A DNA stretch of 11,614 nt. Origin: CAYWFU01 sp964457585. Its GTDB lineage: Bacteria > JACRDZ01. A program made the position numbers and the translations under genes. Positions 1 through 7,900 of this stretch are shown piece by piece; the first letter of the stretch is position 1, and each line of letters begins with the position of its first letter. The stretch spans positions 1 to 11,614 of the forward strand of contig CAYWFU010000094.1 in NCBI GenBank assembly GCA_964457585.1, in the 5' to 3' direction. Below the pieces are notes generated by a model. That model saw only the letters and a list, made by a program, of their open reading frames with translations. It ran no database searches and was not told the DNA's origin.

Positions 1-556
1 AATAGATATTATATTTTTTGATGCTACAACAATATATTTTGAATCATTTACAGAAAAAGAATTTAAGACGAGATACAATATAGATAAAATTATATTTGTT
101 GGTGATAGCGGGATGTTAAATGAAAAAAATTTGGCAGAACTAGAAGCCAATAAGTTTGAATATATTGTTGGAGCAAGATTAAAAAACATGAACAAAGAAA
201 TACAGGGAAAAATATTAGATGATAAGAATTATGAAGCATCCCAACAATGTATGGATAAAACAGATATAGATGCAAAAAAATATAAAATTGCAAAATTTGA
301 ACTAGCAGAAAAAAAGGATCTAATAGTTACTTTTAGTAATAATAGAGCAAAAAAAGATGAATCAGAAAGAACAAAAGCCATAGAGAAACTAAAAGCAAAA
401 TTAGAAAAGACAAAAAATCAAAAAGAATATTTATCCAATTATGGTTATAAAAAGTTTCTGCAAAATAGGGATAAAGTCAAGAGGGTAATTTTAATGATTT
501 TTCTATCTTCAGGAGACAGAAGATACCTCGCAGCTTGCTGCGAGGTTCTTCATTAA
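1..556 (+). pseudogene. IS1634-type DDE transposase remnant, internally deleted and truncated
   Basis: The open frame runs from base 2, before the first in-frame ATG at 113, so the gene is cut by the window edge. It reads FDATTIYFES, then GDSGML, then a segment with KFEYIVGARLKN, and later a lysine-rich stretch with NNRAKKDE and YGYKKFL. These blocks match the order seen in IS1634-family (IS4-like DDE) transposases, where the first catalytic Asp lies in the D-x-T-T motif and the second in the DxGM motif. Here those two Asp residues are only about 28 residues apart, where intact relatives have roughly 80 or more, so about 50-60 residues seem to be deleted in frame. Recognisable similarity stops near base 460-480. 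The last 25 or so codons read through a hairpin repeat and are not transposase-like. The C-terminal part with the catalytic Glu is missing. Surely inactive; the family call is from memory of motifs. Confidence 0.75.
519..551. repeat. REP-like hairpin, 15-bp stem with one bulge
   Basis: Arms GAAGA plus ACCTCGCAGC (519-534, with a bulged T at 524) pair perfectly with GCTGCGAGGT plus TCTTC (537-551) around a 2-nt TT centre. The stem is GC-rich, in sharp contrast with its AT-rich surroundings, and sits exactly where the transposase remnant loses homology. It has no clear T-tract, so it is better explained as a dispersed palindromic repeat than as an intrinsic terminator, although it could stop transcription in either direction. 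Confidence 0.7.
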
Positions 557-855
557 TTTGGTATCAGCTTTTTCTGCAGCATTTTTTAACGAGGTTGCTA
601 ATCTTAATGCAAGTATACACAAAATATTTATATCTGTCAAATTAAAAATGTAATACTTTTATTTTTGTATTACTTTTATATTTAGAGAGTGTGTTTTTTC
701 TAGTCCTAATTATTCAAACTGATAAGCAGGTGGTAATGAACCTGTAACTTAACATTTCTGTGCCAAATTTACATACCATTCAGTGCCTGAAAGTAAATTA
801 AAAAATTTCTATAATTTACTTTCAAAGCTAAAAGTAAATTAAGGTATTTTATAAT
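557..855. other. AT-rich non-coding stretch with several inverted repeats
   Basis: I see no convincing gene here. The minus strand has a short open frame (about 655 down to 506) without an ATG start that reads into the 519-551 hairpin; it may be debris. Inverted repeats include GTAATAC/GTATTAC (650-656 and 667-673, 10-nt T-rich loop), CAGGT/ACCTG (727-731 and 740-744) and the AAAGTAAATTA pair listed separately. The stretch lies between IS debris and the Fic gene and looks like an insertion-prone junction. Confidence 0.5.
788..824. repeat. AAAGTAAATTA palindrome, copy 1
   Basis: A perfect 13-bp inverted repeat: TGAAAGTAAATTA (788-800) and TAATTTACTTTCA (812-824), with an 11-nt spacer. The 11-bp core recurs in copy 2 starting at 831. 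Confidence 0.65.
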
Positions 856-862
856 TTACTTT
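831..862. repeat. AAAGTAAATTA palindrome, copy 2, overlapping the Fic stop codon
   Basis: AAAGTAAATTA (831-841) and TAATTTACTTT (852-862) form a perfect 11-bp inverted repeat with a 10-nt spacer. The arms are identical to the core of copy 1; the spacers differ. The right arm holds the stop codon (856-858) and part of the last sense codons of the minus-strand Fic gene. Only A/T-rich pairs make the stem, so a weak terminator, a protein-binding site or a small mobile repeat are all possible. Confidence 0.65.
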
Positions 863-1989
863 ATGAATAAATCATAATATTCATTAAATATAAATAATCT
901 ATTTCTTTTAAATCCTGTTACTTCACGTAAAATTCCAATTTCTTCAAAAGTTTTAATTAATGACATTGCTGATTTAAGACTAATTTCTAATTCTTTAGTA
1001 ACATAACTGGTATTTACAATTGGTTTATGATAAAGAAGATTAATTAATTTTATGCCAGGCTCAGCTTTTCGCTGAAGTTTAACTATTTTTTCATCAATGC
1101 CATTTTTTAATATTAATATTTTTTGAAAAGTATCTTTACCTTTTTCAGCAGTTGTTATTATCCCAGAAAAGAAAAATTTTATCCAATGTGATAAATCGTT
1201 AGATTCTCTTACACGAGAAAGAGCGTCATAGTAAGATGTCCTATTTTTTTCAAAAAAATCAGATAAATATAATGAAGGTTTTATGAGCATCTTATTAGCA
1301 ACCAGATAAAATGTTATCATTAATCTGCCTATTCTGCCATTTCCATCACAAAAAGGATGTATCGTTTCAAACTGATAATGTCCAATTGCAACTTTGATAA
1401 GATGTGGGACATCAATTTCTTCATTATGAAGAAATTTTTCTAAATCACTCATAAGTTCAGGAACTTCCTCCTGTGATGGTGGAATAAAAGCCGCATCAGA
1501 AAGATTTGATCCTCCAATCCAATTCTGGCTTGAGCGAAATTCACCCGGTAACTTATGTTCACCACGAACACCTTTAAGTAAGATTTTATGCATTTCTTTT
1601 AATAATCTATTGCTTAATGGAATTCTTTCAATTTCCTTGATCCCATATGTTATAGCTTCAATATAATTTTGAACCTCCTGCCAGTCATCTCTTTTTTCAG
1701 GGAGAATAATGTTTTTATCCATTAAAACTTCATCTAAATTAGTTTTTGTACCTTCAATTTTACTTGAAGCTTCCGCTTCTTTAACAATATGCATTTGAAT
1801 AAAAAGATCTATATCTGGAACTATTGATGAAAAAGCATTCAACTCCGCTAATGATTGAGTTGCCTTTTCAAATAAAACATTAATTTTTGGATCATCCCAT
1901 ATCCATGAATGATTAATTTTTTCTGGTGAAAAACTTTTATATTGGTATTGCTGCTTAAAAACACCTGATTTAAACTCTTTTAAATTCAT
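856..1989 (-). CDS. Fic family protein (AMP transferase) with N-terminal inhibitory motif and C-terminal winged helix
   Basis: Fic enzymes usually transfer AMP from ATP to a hydroxyl side chain of a target protein. The complete catalytic motif HPFCDGNGRIGR is at residues 211-222, with the catalytic His211 and the phosphate-binding GNGRIGR loop intact. The (S/T)xxxE(G/N) inhibitory motif is SSKIEG at 75-80 (Ser75, Glu79, Gly80). Its position before the Fic motif makes this a class II, self-inhibited Fic protein. The N-terminal part resembles the Fic_N region. Residues from about 300 on look like a winged helix (LEISLKSAMSLIKTFEEIG), as in many stand-alone Fic proteins that may bind DNA. All 377 residues appear intact. 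The ATG is supported by GAGG 7 nt upstream (1997-2000). The gene is monocistronic and sits beside IS debris, with no partner antitoxin gene, which suits internal inhibition. The target is unknown. Confidence 0.9.
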   Translation of the reverse strand: MNLKEFKSGVFKQQYQYKSFSPEKINHSWIWDDPKINVLFEKATQSLAELNAFSSIVPDIDLFIQMHIVKEAEASSKIEGTKTNLDEVLMDKNIILPEKRDDWQEVQNYIEAITYGIKEIERIPLSNRLLKEMHKILLKGVRGEHKLPGEFRSSQNWIGGSNLSDAAFIPPSQEEVPELMSDLEKFLHNEEIDVPHLIKVAIGHYQFETIHPFCDGNGRIGRLMITFYLVANKMLIKPSLYLSDFFEKNRTSYYDALSRVRESNDLSHWIKFFFSGIITTAEKGKDTFQKILILKNGIDEKIVKLQRKAEPGIKLINLLYHKPIVNTSYVTKELEISLKSAMSLIKTFEEIGILREVTGFKRNRLFIFNEYYDLFIK

Positions 1990-2024
1990 TTCAAAACCTC
2001 AAATTTATATTATATAATATGTTT

Positions 2025-2053
2025 AAAATATATTAACACAAAATGATTGTCAA
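2025..2053 (-). promoter_or_regulatory. Probable sigma70 promoter of the Fic gene
   Basis: On the minus strand TTGACA (2053-2048) is a perfect -35 hexamer, followed after 17 nt by TATTTT (2030-2025) as a 4/6 -10. A further TATAAT-like stretch lies nearer the gene in the run of AT bases, so the exact -10 is uncertain. This would give a leader of roughly 25-30 nt containing the GAGG ribosome site. Confidence 0.5.
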
Positions 2054-2163
2054 ATAAAATTTAATAGAACAGTAATTCTCGACAAGAAATCATTCCGGAC
2101 ATATTTAATCGGGAGTTTCTGTTTTTTAGTACAAAATTTACAGATAAAAAATAGAAAAATTTA
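2054..2163. other. Divergent intergenic DNA between Fic gene and lipoprotein remnant
   Basis: These 110 bp separate two outward-facing promoters. I see no gene, RNA structure or convincing operator in them. Confidence 0.4.
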
Positions 2164-2192
2164 TTGACAACCCTATTTTTATATGGTTAAAT
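2164..2192 (+). promoter_or_regulatory. Sigma70-like promoter of the lipoprotein remnant
   Basis: TTGACA (2164-2169, perfect -35) and TTAAAT (2187-2192, 4/6 -10) are spaced by 17 nt. A start near 2199 would give a leader of about 40 nt containing two small possible stems (GAATCA/TGATTC at 2194-2213 and TTCTC/GAGAA at 2211-2225). The second ends just inside the Shine-Dalgarno region (AAAGGAG, 2224-2230). Confidence 0.5.
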
Positions 2193-2240
2193 TGAATCAT
2201 TCATTTTTGATTCTCTACAAGAGAAAGGAGTGAATAATAA

Positions 2241-2451
2241 ATGTTTATAAGTAAACGTTTTCTCTTAATGCTTTTTTTATTAATAATACTGATAAATATT
2301 TCGGGATGCTCGACTTCTGATCGTCCAGCACCATTTCAACCTTTCAAGTTTTGTTAAAGGTAAATTTTATTATTATTGGGTGATAGCGGTAGGGAACAAC
2401 GGTATAGTCAGCGATCCTTCTAATGTGACACAGTCGCTGCAGATTAATTAA
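2241..2451 (+). pseudogene. Lipoprotein with Fn3-like tail, broken by deletion and frameshift
   Basis: The ATG at 2241 follows AAAGGAG by 10 nt. The first frame (stop at 2355-2357) encodes 38 residues: a basic start, a hydrophobic segment (FLLMLFLLIILI) and lipobox INISGC with the lipidated Cys at 23, then STSDRPAPFQP. So the product would be exported and lipid-anchored. In the +1 frame from about 2341 the sequence reads VKGKFYYYWVIAVGNNG and then IVSDPSNVTQ to a stop at 2449-2451. That pattern (Y-x-Y-x-V-x-A-V, then N-G, then S-D-P-S) is typical of the last strands of a fibronectin type III domain. Only about 45 residues separate the lipobox from the end of the tail, too few for a whole Fn3 domain of about 90. 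I infer that the middle was lost near 2330-2355, with a frameshift. The last 8 bp overlap the convergent YgiQ gene. A functional 38-residue lipoprotein is the alternative. Confidence 0.55.
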
Positions 2452-4138
2452 TAATATTTTTCTTCCACTGTTTTTTTAATCCTAGTTTTTTTTCTATATC
2501 AATTTTTTTCCCGGTAAAAGGATTTACGCCTGTATAGTACATTGCAGTTGAAATTGTCATTGGAGTGGGATAAAACTCTTGAATTTGTTTGATTTTTATA
2601 TTATGTTTTAATAAATAATTTTTTATTTCTTTCTCGCTTGCATCATCAGCGCCTGGATGTCCAATAATAAAATACGGGCTAAGATATTGCTTTTTTTTGA
2701 ATTTTTTATTTAATACATTGAATTTGTCTGCAAATCTATTAAAGATATCGATATTCGGCTTTGCCATTAATTTTAAAATATATTCCGAGCAATGTTCAGG
2801 TGCGACTGATAGCTGTCCCGGAGTATAAAATTCGACTAATTTTTCCATAAAATAATGATCATGAATAGCCAGATCGTATCTTATACCTGAATTGATATAT
2901 ACTGCTTTGACATTATCATTTTTTCGGATATTTTCCATTAGTTCAACATATTTTTTTAATGTAATACTCAGATTATGGCAGATTTCAGGATAAATACAGC
3001 TTTGCCTTTTACATTTTTTTTCAGCAGTTTTATTTATGCAAAAAGTCCCATACATATTAGCAGTCGGACCTCCAACATCGGATATGACTATTTTTTTATT
3101 TTGATTTTTTGCTAAAATTGAAACCTCGCTTAAAATTGATTCCATGCTTCGACTCTGGATTTTTTTCCCCTGATGCAAATAAAGAGAACAATAATTACAG
3201 CCTCCATAACAGCCGCGATGAGCAGTAATGGAATTTTCAACAACTTTTAATGCTGGTATTTCACCTTTATATTTTGGATGCGGTTTACGTGTAAAATCCA
3301 GATTATAAATTGAATCCAGTTCCTCGGTTAAAAGCGGAAATGACGGCGGATTTATTAAAATACCGCGTGTATCTGTTTTTTGAAAAAGAACAGAAGAATT
3401 ATAAGGATTGAGATTTTCAAATAATATTTTTGTCATTTGAGTAAAAGCAGATGTGCTTTTTTTAACTTCTTCATAAGAAGGCAATTTAACAATATTTTCA
3501 AGTGAAATTTTTTCACTTTGTTTTATCGGGACAACTGTTCCTCTGATATTTTTAATGTCATTTATGTTTTTCCCATTTCTTAATTGCTCAATAATTTCTC
3601 TTAAGCTTCTTTCGCCATTACCGTAAATAAGTAAATCTGCTTTAGCATCTAATAATATTGACGGTTTGACGGTATCAGTATAAAAGTTATAGTGCGCAAT
3701 GCGTCTTAGACTTGCTTCAATACCGCCTAATATCACAGGAACACCCTTAAATGCTTCTTTAATCCGATTTGTGTATACAACTGAAGGCAAATATGGCCGC
3801 ATACCGCTTAATCCGTTTTCACTATAAGGATCATCATGTCTTTTTTTTCTCTGAGCAGTATAAAGAGAAACCATTGAGTCAAGATTCCCTGCTGTAACGC
3901 CAAAAAAAAGCCGCGGACGTCCTAATGCAGTAAAATCGGATATAGAGTGCCAGTCGGGCTGAGGGATGATTCCCACTCTTAATTTAAGCGATTCAAGATA
4001 GCGTCCTATTATTGCAGCAGCAAATGACGGATGATCAACGTAAGCATCAGCAGAAACAATAATAACATCAAGTTCATCATATCCTAATGCATGAGCTTCT
4101 TTAATTGTGGTCGGTAAAAAATTTGTTATTAAGTGCAT
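2444..4138 (-). CDS. YgiQ-family radical SAM protein
   Basis: The N-terminus (FLPTTIKEAHALGYDELDVI, then VSADAYVDHPSF and IPQPDW) and the RPRLFFGVTAGNLDSMV block are hallmarks of the YgiQ/UPF0313 family. The radical SAM CxxxCxxC motif is Cys310, Cys314 and Cys317 (RGCYGGCNYC), which would bind the 4Fe-4S cluster that cleaves S-adenosylmethionine. The family also has a second conserved cysteine patch after GGPTANMY; here it is Cys367, Cys376, Cys381 and Cys387, perhaps another metal site. At 564 residues it is shorter than E. coli YgiQ (about 740) and ends soon after the TPMTISTAMYYTGVNPFTGK block, so it lacks most of the variable C-terminal extension. The reaction is unknown for the family. 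No Shine-Dalgarno is visible before the ATG; the start lies 6 nt after a good -10, suggesting a leaderless message. Confidence 0.9.
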   Translation of the reverse strand: MHLITNFLPTTIKEAHALGYDELDVIIVSADAYVDHPSFAAAIIGRYLESLKLRVGIIPQPDWHSISDFTALGRPRLFFGVTAGNLDSMVSLYTAQRKKRHDDPYSENGLSGMRPYLPSVVYTNRIKEAFKGVPVILGGIEASLRRIAHYNFYTDTVKPSILLDAKADLLIYGNGERSLREIIEQLRNGKNINDIKNIRGTVVPIKQSEKISLENIVKLPSYEEVKKSTSAFTQMTKILFENLNPYNSSVLFQKTDTRGILINPPSFPLLTEELDSIYNLDFTRKPHPKYKGEIPALKVVENSITAHRGCYGGCNYCSLYLHQGKKIQSRSMESILSEVSILAKNQNKKIVISDVGGPTANMYGTFCINKTAEKKCKRQSCIYPEICHNLSITLKKYVELMENIRKNDNVKAVYINSGIRYDLAIHDHYFMEKLVEFYTPGQLSVAPEHCSEYILKLMAKPNIDIFNRFADKFNVLNKKFKKKQYLSPYFIIGHPGADDASEKEIKNYLLKHNIKIKQIQEFYPTPMTISTAMYYTGVNPFTGKKIDIEKKLGLKKQWKKNIIN

Positions 4139-4144
4139 TTTTAT

Positions 4145-4173
4145 ATTTTAAGGTAAATTGTAAAATTAATCAA
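4145..4173 (-). promoter_or_regulatory. Promoter of the YgiQ gene, -10 six nt from the ATG
   Basis: On the minus strand TTGATT (4173-4168) and TAAAAT (4150-4145, 5/6) are spaced by 17 nt. The usual start, about 7 nt after the -10, falls on the A of the ATG at 4138. With no ribosome site in the 15 nt before the ATG, this points to a leaderless transcript. Confidence 0.5.
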
Positions 4174-4206
4174 CTTATTTTAAGTTTAAAATCAGGTTAA
4201 TATTAA

Positions 4207-4227
4207 ACAACATATAAGTTGTATATA
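4207..4227. promoter_or_regulatory. Candidate operator, copy 1
   Basis: A 21-bp sequence with an internal palindrome ACAAC-N6-GTTGT (4207-4222) followed by ATATA. It matches copy 2 (4238-4258) at 17 of 21 positions and lies 31 bp before it, about three DNA turns, so bound proteins would lie on one face. It is upstream of the -35 of the cassette promoter. Confidence 0.6.
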
Positions 4228-4229
4228 GC

Positions 4230-4258
4230 TTGACAAAACAATATTTATGTTGTATAAA
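4230..4258 (+). promoter_or_regulatory. Strong sigma70-type promoter of the nucleotidyltransferase/nuclease cassette
   Basis: TTGACA (4230-4235, perfect) and TATAAA (4253-4258, 5/6) are spaced by exactly 17 nt. Transcription should begin near 4265, which is the A of an in-frame ATG. Operator copy 2 covers the spacer and the -10, so a bound repressor would block the polymerase. Confidence 0.7.
4238..4258. promoter_or_regulatory. Candidate operator, copy 2, over the -10 region
   Basis: ACAAT-N6-GTTGT (4238-4253) followed by ATAAA. The half-sites keep ACAA/TTGT symmetry as in copy 1. The placement between and over the promoter hexamers is typical of an auto-repressor site; the XRE helix-turn-helix in the second gene of the cassette is the natural candidate to bind it. 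Confidence 0.6.
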
Positions 4259-4264
4259 TGTAAT

Positions 4265-4981
4265 ATGAATAAAAATATTGAATTTATACAAAAAGAAATT
4301 TTAAATGTTTTAGCTGATAAAATCAATGATTTTTATTTAGCTGGTAGTACAGCTTTATCATTATTTTATTTTAATCATCGGAAATCAGATGATTTAGATT
4401 TCTTCACACAAGAATTTTCTGTAAAAAGAATTATAGAAATTACAAATAAAATAAATGTAATAACAAATAAAAACATTGAACTTATTAATGAAAATTTATC
4501 AGAAACTTATGCTAAAGTAATGGTTTATAGTCTAGAATATGATAAGGATAAATTTCTTAAAATTGATTTTATTCAGGATTTTTTCTCATTAATTAAATCA
4601 ACTAATAATATTAATGGAATAAATATTTTATCACAAGAAGATATTTATTTAAGAAAAATATATGCTGTCAGTGGATTTAACAAAGAACTTGATAAAATAG
4701 GTCGTAAAAAATTCTTTGGTGGAAGACAGGAAGCAAAAGACTTATTTGATATTTATTTTCTATCATATAGTTTTATGGGATTAGCAGATTTTATTGATAA
4801 ATATTGCGATCAGGTATTAAAAGAAGGTATTATCCGCTGGTTTAGAACATTCAATCGGCTGGAAATGAAAATTGGGTTATCTGAAATAAAAACGGATAAA
4901 ATGATTGAATTTAGAGATATAGATAAGCATTTTGCCATGGAAATAGATAAAATATTAACCAGGGAGATAGAGTTACCATGA
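4265..4981 (+). CDS. AbiEii/AbiGii-like nucleotidyltransferase (toxin family)
   Basis: The protein has the minimal nucleotidyltransferase layout of the AbiEii/JHP0933 group. With Met at 4265 as residue 1 (238 residues), LAGSTALSLFY holds the G-S loop (Gly27-Ser28), KSDDLDFF holds the metal-binding Asp43 and Asp45, LKIDFIQD gives the third Asp (101), and RQEAKDLFDIYFL carries the family's K-D-x-x-D signature (Lys158, Asp159, Asp162). Known relatives include AbiEii, the toxin of AbiE phage-abortive-infection systems, and MenT-type enzymes that add nucleotides to tRNA; the substrate here is unknown. A more upstream ATG at 4247 (244 residues) lies inside the promoter, between -35 and -10, so I prefer 4265, which coincides with the predicted transcript start and lacks a ribosome site. 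The stop overlaps the next start as ATGA, so the two are translationally coupled. All catalytic residues seem intact. AT-rich like its partner. Confidence 0.85.
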   Translation: MNKNIEFIQKEILNVLADKINDFYLAGSTALSLFYFNHRKSDDLDFFTQEFSVKRIIEITNKINVITNKNIELINENLSETYAKVMVYSLEYDKDKFLKIDFIQDFFSLIKSTNNINGINILSQEDIYLRKIYAVSGFNKELDKIGRKKFFGGRQEAKDLFDIYFLSYSFMGLADFIDKYCDQVLKEGIIRWFRTFNRLEMKIGLSEIKTDKMIEFRDIDKHFAMEIDKILTREIELP

Positions 4982-7900
4982 ATCAAAATTGGCTCTGGGA
5001 TAAGAATATAACAGAAGATGCTGCAAAAAAAATTTTACAGGATACAGTAAATCCAGAATTTATTTTCTATGCAGCATTACTTCTATCACGAAAAAATTCT
5101 GCACAGGAAGTTTTTAAGGAATATTTAAAACAAAAGGATTTTGTGATTTTCTGGCAGAGAATAAAGAAACAAATGAGAAAAAATTCATGGAATGATCCCA
5201 GAATTGAATATTGGCAGGCAATTTATGAAACATTAAAAGCAAAAAGTTTAGAATTTGCAGGATTACGAGAAGAAAAAAATCAGCAATTTTATTCACCATT
5301 ATTAAAAGAAATCGGATTGACAATCAAAAATGAACGCGAAAAAAAAGAGATAACTCAAAAAGAATTAGCGTTTAATTTAAAAATTTCACAGCAGATTATT
5401 TCACGAATTGAAAAAGGCAAACAAAATATTTCGATTGAAACATTGGAAAAAATTTGTAATGCTTTGGGTTTGCCGATTGACATTGAAAAATTTGGATTTA
5501 AAAAAGATGCTAAATTATCAATAATACTTTCAAGATATGTTTTACCTTTTTGGAGCAAAACACCAGAAGAATTTGAAAATTTATGCTATGCTTATCTTAA
5601 AAGATTTAAAGAATATGATGATCTGACGCTTAATAGAGGAATTGGAGATAAAGGAAGAGATATTATTGGATATAAATTTAGTATTGTTGGGAAAAAAGAA
5701 AAATGGTATTTTCAATGCAAAAATTATGAAAAAATATCATATAAAGATTTTAAGAAAGAAATCGATAAAATAAAAAAACATTCTGATGAAATTGAAAATT
5801 TTAAACCAGATAAAATTATTTTTATAACTGCCTGTCCTGTTTCTCCAGAATGTCGAGATAAAACAAAAGAATATGCTAATAATCTCGGGCTTAATGAAAT
5901 AGAAATTTGGAATGATGTTGAGTTAACCGAAAGAGTTGAATCAATAAAAGGATTAAAAGAAGAATTTTTTCCAGTAGGTATAACTAAAGAAGATTTAAAG
6001 GAAGAAACTGGAGATATAAAACAAGAATTTAAAATAGTGGGAACTTATAATAATCTCGGTGTATGTGAAATTAGAAAAAATGATTATAATAAAGCAAAAG
6101 AGTATATAGAGAAAGCTTTAAAATTAGCGCCAGAATTTATTCCAGCAAAGACTAATTTAACTTCAATATATTTAAATATTGGCGGGAATGATCAAAAAGC
6201 TTATGAAATAACAATGGAATTATGGAAATTAAATAAAAAAGACACAAGAATTTTACATAATTTAATCCAATCCATTTGCAATTATAAATCTCCAAAAGAA
6301 GCTATTTCATTTTATGAAAAGTCTGAAGAAGCTAGATTATTAGTGGGACAAAATGATAAACTACTAAATCTTTTAGGTAGAATTTATCTTATATCTGGAG
6401 AAATTAATAAAGCCATGGAATTTGCGGATAAAGCACTTAGACTATCTCCAGATGCTTCGTACCATTTTAATCTAAAAGCTAAAATACTTATGGCTCAAAC
6501 CCAAATAAATAATATTATTCCTGCATATTTTAAATTAATTCCAAGTAATAGTATTAAAATCGAACAGTTTAATAAGGAAAAAATTCAACAATTGAAAATA
6601 TATGATGTGATTACTAATTTAGAAAATAAAAATTTTGAAACCGCTTATAATTTATTTATTGAACAAACAATATGGGATAAAATTACTTATGAAGAAAAAT
6701 TAAAAATTGCTAATATTTTTTTTATGAAAGGTGCTCCAGAAGAGTCTAAGAACATTCTAAAAAAAGTCGAAGCTGAAGCTGAACAAAGAAAAGATATACA
6801 ATTCTGGATAGGAATGAGTACAAATGCAGTATTATTAGAAGAAAAGAATTTAGCTATTAATTCAGTGCAAAAAGCAAAAGAATTTTCTTCTGGAACAAAA
6901 TTTGAAAAAACTACTTTATCTCATTTTAATGCTTTAATTTATAGATATAGAACACAAGGTGAAGTAGATAGGTGGATGAGAGGTATTACTGATTATAATA
7001 ATAAATATCCAGAGGAAGGGATAGTTAAACTAATTAAAGCTTTTAATAATGTTGGAGAACCTACTGAAGAAATAAAAACAATTTTTTCTGATAATCATAA
7101 ATGGTATAAAAATGTAAAAAATATATTTAAATCACAATCTCTGCCCAGTTATATGTTAGAAGAGATTTTTAAAAAACCTTATGCTTCTATTTTATCTTTT
7201 CAATATGATCCGGATATGAAAATCCCATTTTTTATAACGAGTGAACAAGTCATAAATAAGCTCACAGATAATCTGGAAAAAGCACGTAATCTTGTTTTTG
7301 ACTATGCGTCCTTGCTCAATCTTGCTAAAATGAATTTATTAAGTCATCTGGAAAAATTAAACAAAAATATTTTTATATGTGAAGAACTTTTCATTAAAAT
7401 ACAAAATGAATTATTAGTATTTGAACATGAAGATTTAAGAAGACTCTGGAATTTTTTGAGAAAATCTAAAGAAATTCAAATTATCGAAGAAGCTGAAGCG
7501 GAATTAAACGAAAAAGATATTAATGAGAAATTTGATAAATGGATTATAGATTCTGCAAAACTTGCTAAAATTAAAGATGCTGTTTTTATTATTGATGATT
7601 TGCGTACTTTAAATTTTTTTGAACAAAAAGAAAATATCAAAGTCTGTAATAGTTTAGTTATATTAAATAATTTTTTGTCAAAAGAATGGATAGATGAAAA
7701 AATATTTTCAACTTCTTTAGGTGATCTTGCTGAACGTTTTTATACTTTCTTACCATTCAATGGTTATAATTTGTATCAAATAGCTATGGAAGATAATGCA
7801 AAAATTACCTTACGTTCACAACATCTTATAAATCAATTGTTTTTGCCAGGGTCAATTCCAGAAAGTTTTATAAAAGTTTTTATTGAGTTCATTGAGCTTT

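Noticed and set aside
506..655. Minus-strand open frame reading into the hairpin
   Set aside because: No start codon, no recognisable family and low-complexity context; kept only as possible debris.
650..673. GTAATAC/GTATTAC stem as an intrinsic terminator
   Set aside because: The stem is short and AT-rich with a 10-nt loop; too weak to call, and no gene clearly ends into it.
557..862. CRISPR-like array from the repeated AAAGTAAATTA palindromes
   Set aside because: Only two copies, each an inverted repeat in itself, with 10-11-nt centres and no regular unique spacers.
4247..4264. Upstream ATG as start of the nucleotidyltransferase
   Set aside because: It lies between the -35 and -10 of a near-consensus promoter and would not be in the transcript; the in-frame ATG at 4265 gives the normal family N-terminus.
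5114..5558. Minus-strand open frames inside the large nuclease gene
   Set aside because: Antisense to the recognisable WLWD and HTH coding region, with no ribosome site or family similarity.
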